From: Ooceraea biroi
Taxonomy: Eukaryota > Arthropoda > Insecta > Hymenoptera > Formicidae
Direction: 5' to 3'
NCBI RefSeq assembly: GCF_003672135.1
Contig: NC_039510.1
Coordinates: forward strand, 13,082,001-13,146,000
DNA: 64,000 nucleotides
The translations under genes were made by a program, and so were the position numbers. A model generated the notes under the pieces. That model ran no database searches and was not told the origin of the DNA. It worked only from the letters and a program-made list of their open reading frames with translations. Below, in pieces: positions 1-13,321 of this stretch. Within the stretch, counting starts at the first letter, position 1; the number at the start of each line of letters is the position of its first letter.

Positions 1-2500
1 AAGAAATGACGACGGGGTTGAAGATCTGGGATGGCCGTAAAGAGGTGGAAGGAGACGACAAAAATAAAAGTTCTGGCCTGCCGCCAAGTCTTCCTCTCTC
101 TCCCTCTCTGCTCGCCGCCTCCCTCGATCTCCTTATTCTTCCGCTTCTGAGACTTCCAGGCCTCATGCCAAGACGCGCGGCGTCAAGCCCACCTAATTTA
201 TTCGCAAACCAGTCACCGTCGATTCTGACGGAAGTTTGATAGGGCTGACGAGGCGTCGCTCAGCTCAAACATTCTTTCCGCGAACGGACACACGACACTT
301 TGGGATGTCATAATATTGAAGCGAAGCTTCGTAGGGCGGTGACGATGAACGCGGAATTAGCGTGCACTTTGTAGTTTCCTGTCTTGCAACTTCCTTTTGA
401 GTAATGGCACTTTGAAGATCTTGAAGAGCAATGCATTTGTAGTCGCGAGCACTTAATCGCGATCTTGCTCATCTCGCAGGAGAAAAAGAGAATGTGCACG
501 GGAATAAAACTCCGCTCCCCGAGGTCAAAGAAATTAAAGAAGTAGAACGCGGCATGGAAAATTTATCGCGAAGAATTGTCGTCGTGTCTGAAAATACGGT
601 TTGCTTGAAATACAGAAGGCGGTGTTGTAAAAGACGTCTCCAAAAGATCGTAATTTGCAAGTCGAAAGAATGAAAGAAGATATCTCTAAAAAGGATAAAG
701 AAGTTTATGTATACGTGTTTAAAAAATGCAAATGCAAATTGATGATAACCTCCGCTTATGCATCATGCATCGCATATATGTATGTCTATGGCATCACGAT
801 ACTGTTAGAATAAATTTTGCTAACTTTAGAAAGAGATGTGTAGACTTGAAATTTATAGCTTACATTCTTATCAAACGTATTTAGTTATATCTTTAAACAA
901 AAGAGATAATCGTAACTGTTATAACGCAGCCTTGGGACACTTTTAACAGTCGCGAAAGAACCGACCGGAAAATCGCTTCTTTATCGCCCAGCCCATATTA
1001 TGGTACATACATTATCATTTATTAAAGCGCTATGCGTTGTGACGCGATGAACGTAAACAGCCGGCATTAATAAGCAAGTAGGTATTTACAATTGATATTT
1101 TCCGTAAAGCACGCAATCAACGTGCGACAACACGAGCAGACGCCCAAGATCGATTATAAGTGTTATTACATGCAGAACATGGCGCGCTACGATTAATTAA
1201 TGTATCCATATCAGAATTAATCCCGACTCGATCGACGATTTATTTCGAAGAATAACCGCGATATTTCCGCCGACCAGAATTAAAGGGGCACACCTTCTCT
1301 ACAACCAAACTAGGTCGGACTCAGGGCAAACCGCTTCGATTTCTACCAATCACACTGTGTGTATGTATGTATATATTGCACTGAAACATCAATGTATTGT
1401 CCTAATGAACAATTCAGATGAGAAAGAATTATCTCTCCGATGCTCCAGCTATTATTATGTTCAGTAAATATTTCCTTCAATTATTCAATCAAACTTAAAA
1501 TAATGTAGAAAATGTCATATGCCATTTTTCCATCGTGGGTTTTCTATCTCCCTCGGTTTTACCTACCCTAGATAAGCGTTATATTTAGCCCGTCACACTG
1601 TCTATTGACGTCGTATGGCCGACGTGAGTTCATCTGTGTGCTTCAGTTAACTTAGATTAGTAATAGAGCGATAAATCAAGATTGATCGCGCTCGATTTAG
1701 AGAATGGAGGAAGTAGAAGAAACGCACGCTCTCCGTAGGCTGATTGTGTACGTGCTACTGCTGACAGCATCGATATCGTGGCACGTCTCGCACGACCGAT
1801 CGTTCGCGGGTACCGCCGTCTGAAATCGATGAGCCGGAAAGATCGGCAATGATCCAGCGATCGATCACATCGGCCAATCGACGCTTCCGCATGAGTCTCA
1901 TTCCGCGCTACTGTTACGCGAGCGTGACTCAAGTCGTTCCTGATGTATTGGCATTGTTATTGTTCATGGACTTATGCTACAGGAAATGAAGCTTTTTTCA
2001 ATGACAATTTGGGCATGATAACGTCCCATTTTCCAACATTAAATATCTGACGACACACGCAAGCTTGAGCTCACGATCCCGACGAGTAGACGATTCTTCG
2101 AATTCACTCGAGTTCACAATTATAGAATAAGCTTCTTTATTTATTCCAAATTCCTTGAAATTAATTCGCTAAAAGTCTCTCGGTTCCAGTATATGTATGC
2201 GATCAATGCATTTGTAAAGACTAATACTCGAGTTCTGAGTTACGTCAGAATCTCGCAGAGTTGTAAATTCCGATCGCGTGAAGAGATCGTAAATCGTGTT
2301 ACTCGCCCGTGCGGAGGCGTTACGTAATGGCGCGATGTAAATCGTGCGACGAGAAATCTGTATCGGCGGGATCGCTACCCGTATCGGGTCGACGCGAGAG
2401 GAGAATGACATAATTCATGATCGCCGTTAACGCCAGGCGAGGTCAGGCGAGTTCTGCTCCCGCGAGGGCGACGCTTTAATTAACGTTCCGAGTAGCTTTC
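1..2500. other. No gene seen: mixed non-coding DNA with an AT-rich core
   Basis: No coding region is supported here. A pyrimidine-rich stretch lies at 89-148. The part from about 690 to 1560 is AT-rich and has a short TG/TA alternation at 1355-1376. From about 1600 onward the sequence becomes CpG-richer. Short open frames of 60-91 codons appear on the minus strand, but they lack recognisable motifs and their translations look like random composition. Confidence 0.6.
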
Positions 2501-3148
2501 AGCCTCTCTCTCTCTCCCCCTCTATTTCTCCTTTTACTACCCTCTTTATCTCTGCTTTTAAACCTGATCTCGGCGACGGCGACGAGTCGACACGTGGGTC
2601 AGCCTCCACATGGTTTCCCGCAGACGACCCACAGAGTTTTTGCCCCGTAAAAGCGAGAAGCGAAACGAGAGCGGTCAAAATGCGCAATGGAGAGAGATAA
2701 AGAGACACGGAGAGAAAGAGACTGAGGTTATGATCTACGAGGTCCAACCGGAAATTCGTCACGTGTCGACCATACGGGCCTGCACCATCGTTTTTATTTT
2801 TTTCCCTTCCCTGATCCCTCTTGTGAATTTCTATGTGTCGGGCCTTGGCCTTAGTATCGCCAGTCCACCGGGGAGAAAGGGGAAAAAACAAGAAACCGAA
2901 AGTACAGAAAAAGAGAAAGAACGAGAGAGAGAAAGAGAGAGAAAAAGGATCCGAAAGCAGGAGAGAGATGATGGAGGCGAGCAGTGTAGGAGGGACGCCT
3001 ACAGCATCCACGGTGGCCTGGACCCAGAGAGGGTCTCGCAGCTGCGCGCCTCTATTGTATCTTTACGACGCTGAGATGGCAAACCAAGGCCTCGATTCTT
3101 TCTCTCTGCCACACCAGACACGTGTATGTGTGTACGAGTATTCACATA

Positions 3149-3180
<32 letters not shown>

Positions 3181-3300
3181 CTTATCGTCTATTTACATTC
3201 GCCTTTTACGCGTGGTAAAAATTCTCGAGAATCGCTCGAGTTCGCCAGAGACAGCGCGATCATGATACAACGACGGAAACTTTTACGATACACTTGACGG
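2501..3300. repeat. Low-complexity block with alternating CT- and GA-rich tracts
   Basis: The plus strand is pyrimidine-rich at 2502-2531, purine-rich at 2868-2981 (many GAGA and AAAG units), then a (TC)n run at 3149-3181. Two overlapping open frames of about 154-170 codons exist here (2499-3011 minus, 2610-3074 plus). Their translations are runs of E, K and R on one strand and F, L and S on the other, which is what purine/pyrimidine tracts give without selection. I therefore call no gene. The tracts are complementary to each other, so a transcript through this block could fold back. Confidence 0.8.
3149..3181 (+). repeat. (TC)n microsatellite
   Basis: A run of alternating T and C is interrupted by one TTT near its 5' end. 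It is long enough to be length-polymorphic. (GA)n/(TC)n runs are bound by GAGA-type factors in insects, but binding here is untested. Confidence 0.95.
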
Positions 3301-6285
3301 AATGGATGGACTGAAGTACATTTTGCACCTGTCTCGCTACCGCGTTCAGCAGTAAATACAACGGTTTCTCTTCAAAGCTTGATTTATTGAGCTTGACACT
3401 TAACGTCGACATGTAATAAGAACCAGTCGGCCACATGCGTTTCATATGTGCAATGTGAATATATTTCTGTTTTCCTCATTCTACAACGCAGGAACAGGTA
3501 CAAAAGAACGACACAAACAGGTACAAACGACACGAGCAAACTATAAATTACCCAAACATCCGAAACTTTTACTTTCTTTAAAGTCGGGTATCAGTGACAC
3601 CGAATCGAACCAGTCGTCGTCGAGCTATACCGGATATTTCTCGGCGCCGCGTGTAATCGGCGGGGCAGTGCTCGTGACACTTTGTACGCGCGAGTAATAA
3701 GCACACCCACACGTGTCCGAGTCGTTGTCGCGTGGACGTGTGTACCCGAGATTTGTACGTCGGTGACAGCACGGTATTCGGGCTTTATCGGTCGTAAACA
3801 CGCGAGTAATTATCGTTGCCGGCCATCTTGCTCCGCAGGCCACGTCGCACATCCGGTCACCGACCATTCAATCGTTACGATCCAGGCTGCGGGCCCGACT
3901 ACGGCTAATAAATAATTCAGGAACAATGGGAAATGTCCACCCCCCGTGCCCACCTCCTTCATCCACAGCAAGATAACACGATGCGAAAGAGGCAAACGAA
4001 AGCGCCGAATACGCAATGAGTCTTTAAATGTGTGCAATTTCCGTCTCGCGAGACAAGTTCAAGGCTTTAGCGAAGCTACATAACATATGCGATTAATCAG
4101 ACGGATGGCCTCTGGGAATCTCCATTTTATGGGAACAAAATTTTCTTTCTGCGATTTTTGTATCTTTATTTGTTAATTGATACTTGTATGAAAACGTATA
4201 ATAATTAAGTCGTATATTAATTCGTATATTAATTAAGTATAATAATAGAGTTGATGGATCAGTGAAATATAAATTGCAATTACAATACGCTGTTCTTAAT
4301 TTATTATTTTTGTATTAATCAGATTGTGCTTGCTTTTAAAGGAAATGTCTCGATTCTTGCGAGAGATATACATACAACGTTCGCAATGAAAAGATTGGAA
4401 AGATGTATAAAGGAATATAATGAAATATTGAATAATCTACAAATCGCGATGTGCAAAGTTATCTGCCTGTTTATAAAGAAGCACACATTTTTCCTGATAA
4501 TTACGTTTTCACAGATATAACAAAATTATTAACACTTTGTTCGCACGTCACACATTTAAACCAATTCACCGGTGATATTTTGGGGAACCAGCTGAAAGAG
4601 CCACCCACGTGTGCAACAAAATTAAACGCGGCAATAAATAAAATTCACACGAACGCCTATTACATAGATATGTACGCCTGTTCGTACGCGCACACACAGG
4701 CACAATGCACCGAGTGTCGGGGCCTTGAAAACCTAACAGTACGTGTAATTTCACCGTCTCTCGGTCACGCAACAACGATTGCGGAATCCCTACTCACACG
4801 TTTGCTGGATTGCGGCCACTGAAACGCGATCGTGGCGATGCGAGGCGATTTAAACGCGTTTCCTATCGTGATCGGCCTGGCGACAATCGCGTTCGATCCG
4901 GAACAATGATAGGTATTTTAACGGCACGAGCGATTAACAGGTCACTGTCCGACGTAACGATGGCCGTAATGACTTCGGCGCCATTCGGCCTGTGCGCGCC
5001 GATTTACTTTGCTCGTTAAGCCGCACTTTGTCGTGGTTTCGTATAGAAAAGGCTTTCGGCGGTGTACAGGGAACTCTAAACGTTCCGCCGTTCGTGATGA
5101 GCCCTTGGGTTTATGGCAAGACATAAACGTTGAATGAGCCAGCATGACGACCAAATCGGATGAGCAGGTTGCAGCCCACATACCTGCGCATTATGGCCTG
5201 ACCCTTGGGGTAGCTACCGGCGGCTTGGGTTTGTAAAGGTCTCGCCTATTCTCCTTCGACACGGTCTTATGCGGTTTCACACCATTTTGAAAGATACATC
5301 TAGGTATGTAGCAGCTTTTACTAAGTAATACTGGACAACGTTATGGCGACGTTTGTAACAGACGTCTCGCAAACCTGTCTTCAGATTTAATTATCTACCG
5401 GTGAATGACGATGCCTTCATGAATACTGAATTGAACAGCCATGTTGTAATTTTGAGGGATTACAGCATTTTGTACATTCTGTACATTGTGATTATACACA
5501 TATATGCCGCCAATACCAGTTTCTGTTCAATCACTCGTATAAAACGCTTAATGGAACAAGTGAATATGTATGAGCGCACTAATCCTTCCCGAACTTTGCT
5601 TACAGTTTGTATGTTGTAAGAATGTCAAACCGGTTTCTCGCCGGTTCGATAAATTTATAATTTCACAGATTTTCTTGTGCTGTCTATTAATTAGCCAATG
5701 TTCCCGTCACTTCAGCTGGTATAATTGAACTATAATCCGGTTTCGTGTCTGATGCTAGATATATCAACCTGCGAAACTGAAAGGCGCCTTGTGTCGAGTA
5801 TTAAAACTATACATTAAAGGCAGCATGGCTCCTTTAATTGATTCCAAATTGTTTTTAAAACGATCATTTAACCGTCATTCGAAATCATCCACTGTAACCA
5901 CTGCAAACTATGTTTGCTAGAGAAATTCTTTTCACATGCACGTGAATATCGCAGACCATTGAGAACCTAATATACGGAACGATCGACTCGTGCCTTATCT
6001 TCACTGGCAGAGTATCACTTTCGGCGGAGCGTGAGAGCCAACTGTATTGCATTGCAGTATTGCACATCTCCAAGAAACCGAAGACCTTGAGAATCTCCCT
6101 CGAAGCTGGGAGTTTTCACTTCTCTCCGTGAAATATGGAAGGATGATATTGTTGTCAACAGGTACGCCTCTTCTCAACTATCGAGAGATAGAATCACGAG
6201 TCTCTTGCAACTGGCAGAAGGAGAAAGACGCAAAAGCGCTTGTTGAAGAAGAGACATCTCTTAAAGAGGTGACGCTGCGCGAATG
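3301..6285. other. No gene seen: mostly AT-rich non-coding DNA
   Basis: I see no supported gene. A 12-bp unit (CGTATATTAATT) is tandemly duplicated at 4211-4234 in an AT-rich stretch (about 4130-4560). The part 4560-5300 is more balanced in composition. The longest open frame (4451-4822 plus, 123 codons) begins in AT-rich sequence and shows no domain, signal peptide or repeat structure. Confidence 0.6.
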
Positions 6286-6790
6286 ACGAAGCGGGGGCGA
6301 CAGAGAGAGATAGATGGGAGACAGAGGGAGACGGAGAGCAATTTTAAACGGCGTCTGCTACTCCGGGTCATGATCTGCTCACGTGTCCCGCTTAAGCCAG
6401 GCTCGTCCATTATGTTTTATTGTGTTGCGCCGATGACGTCACGACCAATTGACCTCCCTTGAGGCCGCCCCGTGAGTTTAACGCGAGCCAATGGCTTCGT
6501 AGAGTACGCACGAGTCGTTATTCTTGGACAAGACGGTTCCTGTCGCGACGGGGACAGAAGAAGAAGAAGAAAGCAGAAGACAGCCGCTTAACATTTCCAA
6601 CGCCGAAAAGTCTTCCTCGCTTTTTTTCTGGAACCAAGCCGACCAAGAGCGCGGCTAGTCGTTAGTCTCAAAGCCTTCTCAGTACTCGAGTTGAGCGAAT
6701 GTTCACGTTGCGTAGTGGGCTTTTCGACGAGGATCCGTCAGGCTCGCTCCAGATTAACTCCTCGGAACTAATATATCTTCGACGGGTCGT
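6286..6790. promoter_or_regulatory. Candidate regulatory block with E-box, CRE and CCAAT motifs
   Basis: Within a CpG-richer block are CACGTG at 6380-6385, a full cAMP-response element TGACGTCA at 6434-6441, and CCAAT at 6445-6449 and 6488-6492. Such motifs cluster in some animal promoters. There is no TATA box at a fitting distance and no clear coding exon downstream. Single copies of 8-bp motifs are expected by chance in a window this size, so this is only a candidate. Confidence 0.15.
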
Positions 6791-8780
6791 TAGATGGTTA
6801 TCGCCCGGTTCCTCGCACTGATCTGCTCTTGTCTCGAGACATTCGTGCGGTTTGCATTAGATTGTATTCACAATGGTCAGTTTGTTACGCTTTTGGGATT
6901 TCAAATGCTGAGCAAATCGGTGTCTCAATGCTATAAACTTTTGCAACGAATAAAATTGGCGAATAAATATTCTGATTTTCAATTAAATTCAAACGATAAA
7001 AAGAGATGGATATGGATGAGCAATTTGTTTGTACTTGTTTTTATTTGTACTTCTTCATAATTAATTATGTGATCGCGAATGCTTGTAATTGTTACAAGTC
7101 ATTCAGAGATTTACAGAGGATTTATTCAATGATACTTGCACATTTACGGTCGACCTACTTTCTTTTATCTTTAAAAACTACAGCTAAAAAAAGTACGAAA
7201 ATAGGAATATAGTCTGCCGTAAAAGTCTACCTTGATTATAGGATATCGAAATAAAGTTAATTGCATCTTTAAGTTCTTGCTTACTGACACGATTTGAAAC
7301 TTCAAATGAGTGAAACTTTCGATTACTGCACGAAACAGTTACGTTTAAACACCGTAGTTTCTCTGGAAAGAGCAACTGTGACGTTTTAATTCCACTCACT
7401 TGCTATATGTACACATGGATGGAATTCAGACTACATCACACAGTCATCATCATCATCGTGCTTTTTCTGCCTCCGTCTAAAGATCTCAGAGTCTCAGTCT
7501 GCGCGCTCGGAAGTAAATGCGCAACGGCTGACCTCCGTGTGATCTCCGGTTCGTGTGAGAAGCTGCGAGATGAGTCATTGCGCTTTCATCTAGGTGGGCT
7601 GATGACGCGTAGCGGATACTCGGACTCGGTAAGCGAGTCATGCCTCCCTTCGGGAACTAAACGGTATGCTAGACACGTACATGTCTACTACCCACAGGCA
7701 ACCGCGACTCTATATTAACACGAAGGAAACGAAGAGAACGGATGAAGGAATGGATGGAAAGTATGAAGGATTTAAGAGATAGAACAGATAGAAAGAGATA
7801 GAAGTGTTCGCTTGTCTGAATGACGGAACCATTTTCCGTGATGCAAGAATTTATGAGACTCGCTGAAAAATACATACTCGTGTGGTCTCATTGTCAATTG
7901 TATGTATTATTGAAGAAAATATGTAGCTAAAAGAAAGAAAAATTGATCACTGTTAACTACACTTTTAAGATTTTGCTGGTCCATCAAAACTTTAAATAGA
8001 AAAATATTGAAAAGGTTAAATACAATTTTGGCAAATTGTTTTTAAATTGTGCTTAAGAAATGCATCATGAAGCATCATCGCTGCTTTGCTGATTGAAAAA
8101 TACTGAGACGGAGTGTGCGAGGGACATCAAAAGAACAAGTCGTCTAGCAGCACGATCATTCCCGTGTCGGAGGGAAGTCGCCATATGGTGGCGACATGCG
8201 GCAATTTCGAAGCTACTTTTGCCCGACTGAAGCTCCGCCGCGTGCCATTCGAGAGATCGAGTTCTTGGGTTTCTGCCCTTGCCTTGCGAGCTCTGAAAGG
8301 GAACGATCACTTGTCCGTGCCCGTGCTCTGTATCGCGCGACCAAACTACTCCGGTTCAATTCTCAGCAACGCTTTTCCCCTTTCGTCGAAAGTTCATGGT
8401 CGGTTGCCTTTACAAGCCGCTAGTTCAATGCAGTCGATTATTATCGCTTTACTTTAAGTTAATCAAGCGTTTGTGCGTCTTTCTTGCCAAAACATCAGAA
8501 GGACAACATACCGTTAGATAATAGAAAGACAAAATATAAAAACATTGCTATATTATTCTAGATTTAAAAGGAAAGATTAATTGTAGATATAAAACTTCTA
8601 ACATAATACAACATTTCGCTTAAATCGCCCAGACTGCATAAGAGAATCGTAATAAAATACCGAAACTCAGAATTTACAAAAGTTCTCAAGAAAGGAACAT
8701 TATATCAATAATGGAGAAGGCGTGTCGAGTTCGATACTTCAATCACCATTCACTAGGCATATTTCGCGTAACACACTTAA
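6791..8780. other. No gene seen: AT-rich non-coding DNA
   Basis: The stretch is AT-rich (notably 6850-7400, 7880-8100 and 8440-8760). It carries a (TCA)n run at 7444-7457 and a purine-rich patch at about 7722-7808 built of GAA, GGA and GATA units. A more balanced piece at 8100-8440 has overlapping open frames on both strands (up to 114 codons) without recognisable content. Confidence 0.6.
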
Positions 8781-10414
8781 AGCTGACTCGTCAGATTTCC
8801 CAGTTACGTAGCTCTCCCGCGGGATAGGTAACAAAGACGAAGCGTGAGTAAAAAGAAGGAAGGCTGAACCGAAGAATGCGAGTGCAAAAGGATGCAAAAG
8901 AATTGATGATAGTGGAGTGGGTCAGGAGAAACGACGGCGCACCCTTAAGATGCAATCCACGACCACGTTCTACCATCATCCGTGCTCTACCATACGCGTG
9001 TCGACGACCGGGAGGAGAGTGCTTTGCTTCCTTCCTTTCGTCTCCATCTATCTCCCCTTTTTACTCCTCCTTCGTCTCTTCCTTTTGGGCGCAAGATACA
9101 GTGAGGGGTGACAAAGTTGCTCGACGTTGCAAGATACTGGAGATAGTGAGAGAGAGAAAGAGGGAGAGGGAAGGAGAGGCTAGGTTCCCTAGTGACTCTA
9201 TATCATGACGGGACTATCAAACAGGGGCGGATACGAGTTCCCTTCTCTCCTCTCCTCCCTCGTGCCATAATTCTCGTCTCGGTCGCTGTGGGTGTACTCT
9301 CGGTTAAGGGGATCTCTCGCACACAGGTACACGTACATACGAACACAGCCGATGACTCGATCGGTCATATGCACACACCGAGCCGAATGAACGCGAGAGT
9401 CAGTGCCGGCGATCTGTGCTTCAGATATGCATCACGGCCGGGAGGAAAGGGGAGGATAATGTGGAACAAAGACAGGCTGAGGTCGACAGACTTCGCTGCT
9501 TTGCCCTCCTCCCGCCGTTTCTACGTGCAAGAGGGCAGAGGGGAGACGGGACGACGTGGCGAACGGAGAGAACCCGCTGAACCGGTTTGACGGACCTCGA
9601 CTGGTTTCATTAAACCCCGGTTGTAACCTCCTCCTCCTTCTTCTCCTCGTGTCCACTTCGTCCTCCTTATCCGTCTTGCATCTGCGTGCACGCACGAGCG
9701 CGGCTAAAAAGCCCTGCTGGCTGACTCGCTCTTCGTGTTGCCGGAGTCAAGGATTGCCTCCCTCCTCTTCAGCCTCCTCATCATTCTCCTCCATCGGCGA
9801 TAATACGGAATACGTGAAAAAAGACGAGTGTCGAAGCGCAAAAGAAAAGTGTCTGGTTAATTGCTTCGGTCCCGTAATACTCGCGCTGCGGCCCTGCAAC
9901 CGCACCTTCTCCGCCGTTTCTTTGCTCCTTTTGCAACCGCTACGACATGTGCGTGCGTGCATGCGTGGCTCTATCGCGGAAATAAAACGTCTCGCTGTTC
10001 TAATATCTCGCGGAACACCTCGACTCGCACCCTCGCATGTATACCGGCAAACCGACGCGACGAAAATTCACTTTCGATGCTCACAGAATTGGCTACTTTC
10101 AGGCACGATCGTAAATCGACCCGATCAGGGGTAAATCGGGCCTGCCTATAACTTGTATCCTTCTTGCGGCACGATAAATCTGCACCCTCGAACACAGTCA
10201 GAGGTACCGGTGCCGGTCCGATTCTCATCTCGCGCCGACATTGAACGTGATCTTCGCATTAAGAGAGAACGGTTATCTAGCTTGAAATTTATCATGCTGA
10301 TACGAGTCCCGTGTTGCGCGTTAAATTCAACTCCGGCGAGGGAATGGGAAATTATGGGTTACTCGGCAGCGTGATACAAGCGCGCATCGGGAAAGTATTA
10401 TATTTTACATGGAA

Positions 10415-10431
10415 AGAGAGAGAGAGAGAGA
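10415..10431 (+). repeat. (GA)n microsatellite
   Basis: An uninterrupted short GA run lies in otherwise AT-leaning sequence. Confidence 0.9.
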
Positions 10432-10902
10432 AACCAGGCTACCAAACAAATTACTCATTTTTACAAGATCCCTGAGTGGATCCGGTTTTGCCCAAAGTGC
10501 AAGAATCCATGAATCTTCCGGTAAAACGCCATTGTGCGTATCGTGCGTGGCCCGCATGAAGATAAAATAGTTTTTGCAAAAGAGGACCTCGAAGATTGCG
10601 TTTCTTCGGCGTTTACCCGAATGAGTAACTCCGACGTTATTTTATGGATATTCGCCCGAGGAAACTTACGCGTTCGCGTCTCTAATTTCTCTTGCTCGCC
10701 GCGTTCCCGTTACCCCTTTTTCTCTTTCTCAAATGAAAAGGTGTTTTGCTGTGGAGTAACGGAGGGCGGGAGAGGGTTGCTCCAACGCGCGCGACGGATT
10801 CTGCGAACCGTGGGACTGCGAACCACCGGATCAATACACCGTCGAGTAATTGCGGTGTAACGTCCGTGGGCAGCAGCCATGAGAGGGAACGATGAAGGCT
10901 CC

Positions 10903-10972
10903 GTTTCTCTCTCTCTCTCTCTTTCTCTCTCTTTCGCTCTATCTCTTATCCTGCTTTTCTCTCTCTTCCTCT
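10903..10972 (+). repeat. (CT)n-rich tract
   Basis: The tract is a CT dinucleotide run that decays into a mixed pyrimidine stretch. It accounts for the serine/leucine-rich open frame at 10879-11142 on the plus strand and the Arg/Glu-rich one at 10710-11018 on the minus strand, neither of which I call as a gene. Confidence 0.9.
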
Positions 10973-13297
10973 GCAAACACGTTGATATGCATGGAGCTGT
11001 GACGACGGCATCGCACACACCGCATGGGATTCAAGAGAGCATTTTAATTTCATCGTTAACACGCCAATTTAAAATACGCAGAGTGTATTTTAAGCAACTG
11101 CACACTTTCCCCGAAAAGCGAATGTTCGCTGACGAATTCTGAGTTCACACGTGCCTGCAAAAATATTATGGACAATTTAATCGCAAAGCTGCTCGATACT
11201 GAACTCGATACTGACTCAGATTGAATTCAATTTCAAAGAAATAAACAAATGACGAATTTTTCGCACCGATTTCGTTCGGGAAATCAATGTTTAACACATG
11301 CAAGCAATTACATAGGCAAAAAGTTGCATTTTGCACGATAAATGTTTCACGTTAAACGACGATTCCGATCGCACGCCTTGTATGATTCGACAAGATCCGT
11401 TAGGAAATCTCATCGAGAGGAATTACGTAACCAGGGAATCGCGACTATTTCACGCTGTGCAGTGAAATTTAATCTTCAGCTCGCCGAGCTTTCAACACCG
11501 CAATGAGCAATCGACTTGCGAGCTAAGCGAGGCGCGAGGAAACATTACGGCCCGTCGTTGCAATCTTCGCGCAATAAAGAAAGCGATTATTGCTCGGGTG
11601 AAATTAGTCGGATGCGAGTGGCGATTACACGGCAGTTAATCATAATCGCCGCCGTGCTGCGAGATCTTGACCACACTCAAGGACCGCGTTAATGCTGGCA
11701 AGTACTGCTCGGTCCATTTGAAGTAATGACGCGTTGTTAAATTAGAGGAAGACGTTCCTGCGACTGCCACTTGAAGATAGTTAAACGTTCGCTTCGAGGA
11801 ACCTCTCGAACCTTTCTCGCGTTGATCCACAGACGTTTCGGTGCCGTTTGCTCGAAAATGAGGGAACTGTCAATCTCGTAATTACTGTTGCCCATGCCCT
11901 CGTTCGGCAACTCGCGAGCGCAAATTATTTTGGTCGAGTCGTAGTTAAGTGAAGAAGTGGAATCAACAAATCAGCTAAATCAGCAGTAATATAATATTTC
12001 ACAATCACGAAGTAATACTTATTAATGCGTTTTTTGATATATCTTATATATCTTTTAATATCTTTTTATGAGACTTAAGCTTGTTCGTTAATGTGACGTG
12101 GTTGCGACAACCGAACTTCTGAGAGTTACGTTACCGTTAGAGATGACGATCTAATGAAATTTACGATGAAGTAATGTAAATGAGGACTAAATATAAATTG
12201 TAGAAATGTAATCTGTTGCTCGGGGCTATTTAAATTCTTCAAAGTCACATTTGGTAAACGACCTCGCTCAATGACTTACAACCTCCAAGCTCATAGTTCT
12301 TATCTGAATAATTCATTGTCTACCTCGAGTAACCGATAAAATCGAAATCATAACGACGAAGAGATAAGATTGAAATCGGCCTTCAATCAAAATACGAAAA
12401 AAAAACGGAGATCGAAGAATCTAATAAACTCATTATCTGCAATTTTTTTCTAGTGATATCTCGTATTGACGGAGATCCGAGTAGATTTGCGACGTCAACG
12501 AAAAACACGCGATTCCAATGCAATTTTCTGAGTTCTTACAGCAATGCATCAGGTATAATGCAATTTCGCGTTCTTTGCTCTGAAGACAGGAAGACTTGCG
12601 CGAATTTGGGTTACAGCGAGTGGAGGTTCCGAGCACAGCGGAGGCGAGGAAAAAGAAATGAAGGAAGCATGTACGTATACGTATAAATAGATAAAGTGGC
12701 AAGTCGTAGGAAGACGGAGGCGACGGAAAATCTTGGCTGCTTGCCAGACGTCGCGAGATAAATAATTTATCACTATCGTGTAAACGTGAGAAGCCTGGCC
12801 AGCTGGTTCGTGCACGTCGCGCAGCTACTCGCTCCTCTCAGTGTCCCCTTTCTCTCCATCTTTCGTACTTTTCCTCTCTCGTTTTCCTTCGGCCCTTCGT
12901 GTTCGGATACTACCGTCTGCTATTAAAATAACCGTTCCCGCTGACCGCAAAATGTCCCTTTCGCTTTGATTGCATGTCCAGCGATATGAATGGGCGCGCT
13001 GGCAAAAAAGCGCTCGACAAGAAGGTCGACGGCCATCGGGGGATTTTGCGTTTCGCTGAAATTAAGACGAGTCTTTCCGGCGAAATGTGACGTCTGCTTT
13101 TTTTCTCTCGATTTTACCTCTTTAACTGACGACTTTTCGGTCGCCACGCTGCAATAAACCTTGTTCTACGATGTATGACCAATTAGAGTTTATATGACGA
13201 ACAGAGACCATTATGCGTTGCCTATCATTGCGGGAAACTGATTATGCATGCGACTGAACGGACGTAAAATGGGTCAAACTGAAACGATATCACTCTC

Positions 13298-13321
13298 TTT
13301 CTCCCTTTCAAAAGGGAGAAA
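13298..13321. repeat. Perfect hairpin, 11-bp arms with 2-base spacer
   Basis: TTTCTCCCTTT is followed by CA and then AAAGGGAGAAA, an exact inverted repeat. Arms of 11 bp this close together are expected less than once in 64 kb of random sequence. No T-run or gene end is next to it, so there is no reason to call it a terminator. Confidence 0.9.

Larger units (their letters stand above)
8781..11010. other. No gene seen: CpG-rich block with many purine/pyrimidine tracts
   Basis: Composition rises in GC, and plus-strand tracts switch repeatedly between pyrimidine (about 9012-9090, 9231-9268, 9630-9680, 9757-9800) and purine (about 9138-9180, 9440-9465). Open frames are long (9556-10134 plus, 192 codons) because stops are rare in such sequence. 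The translation is leucine/serine-rich low complexity and then arbitrary, so I do not call it a gene. Simple repeats at 10415-10431 and 10903-10972 are listed separately. Confidence 0.55.

Noticed and set aside
2499..3011. 170-codon minus-strand frame and overlapping plus-strand frames
   Set aside because: Translations are runs of Glu/Lys/Arg or Phe/Leu/Ser caused by purine and pyrimidine tracts.
9556..10134. 192-codon plus-strand frame starting with a leucine-rich stretch that could pass for a signal peptide
   Set aside because: The leucine run comes from a CTC/CTT tract, the remainder has no domain, and opposite-strand frames are open over the same DNA.
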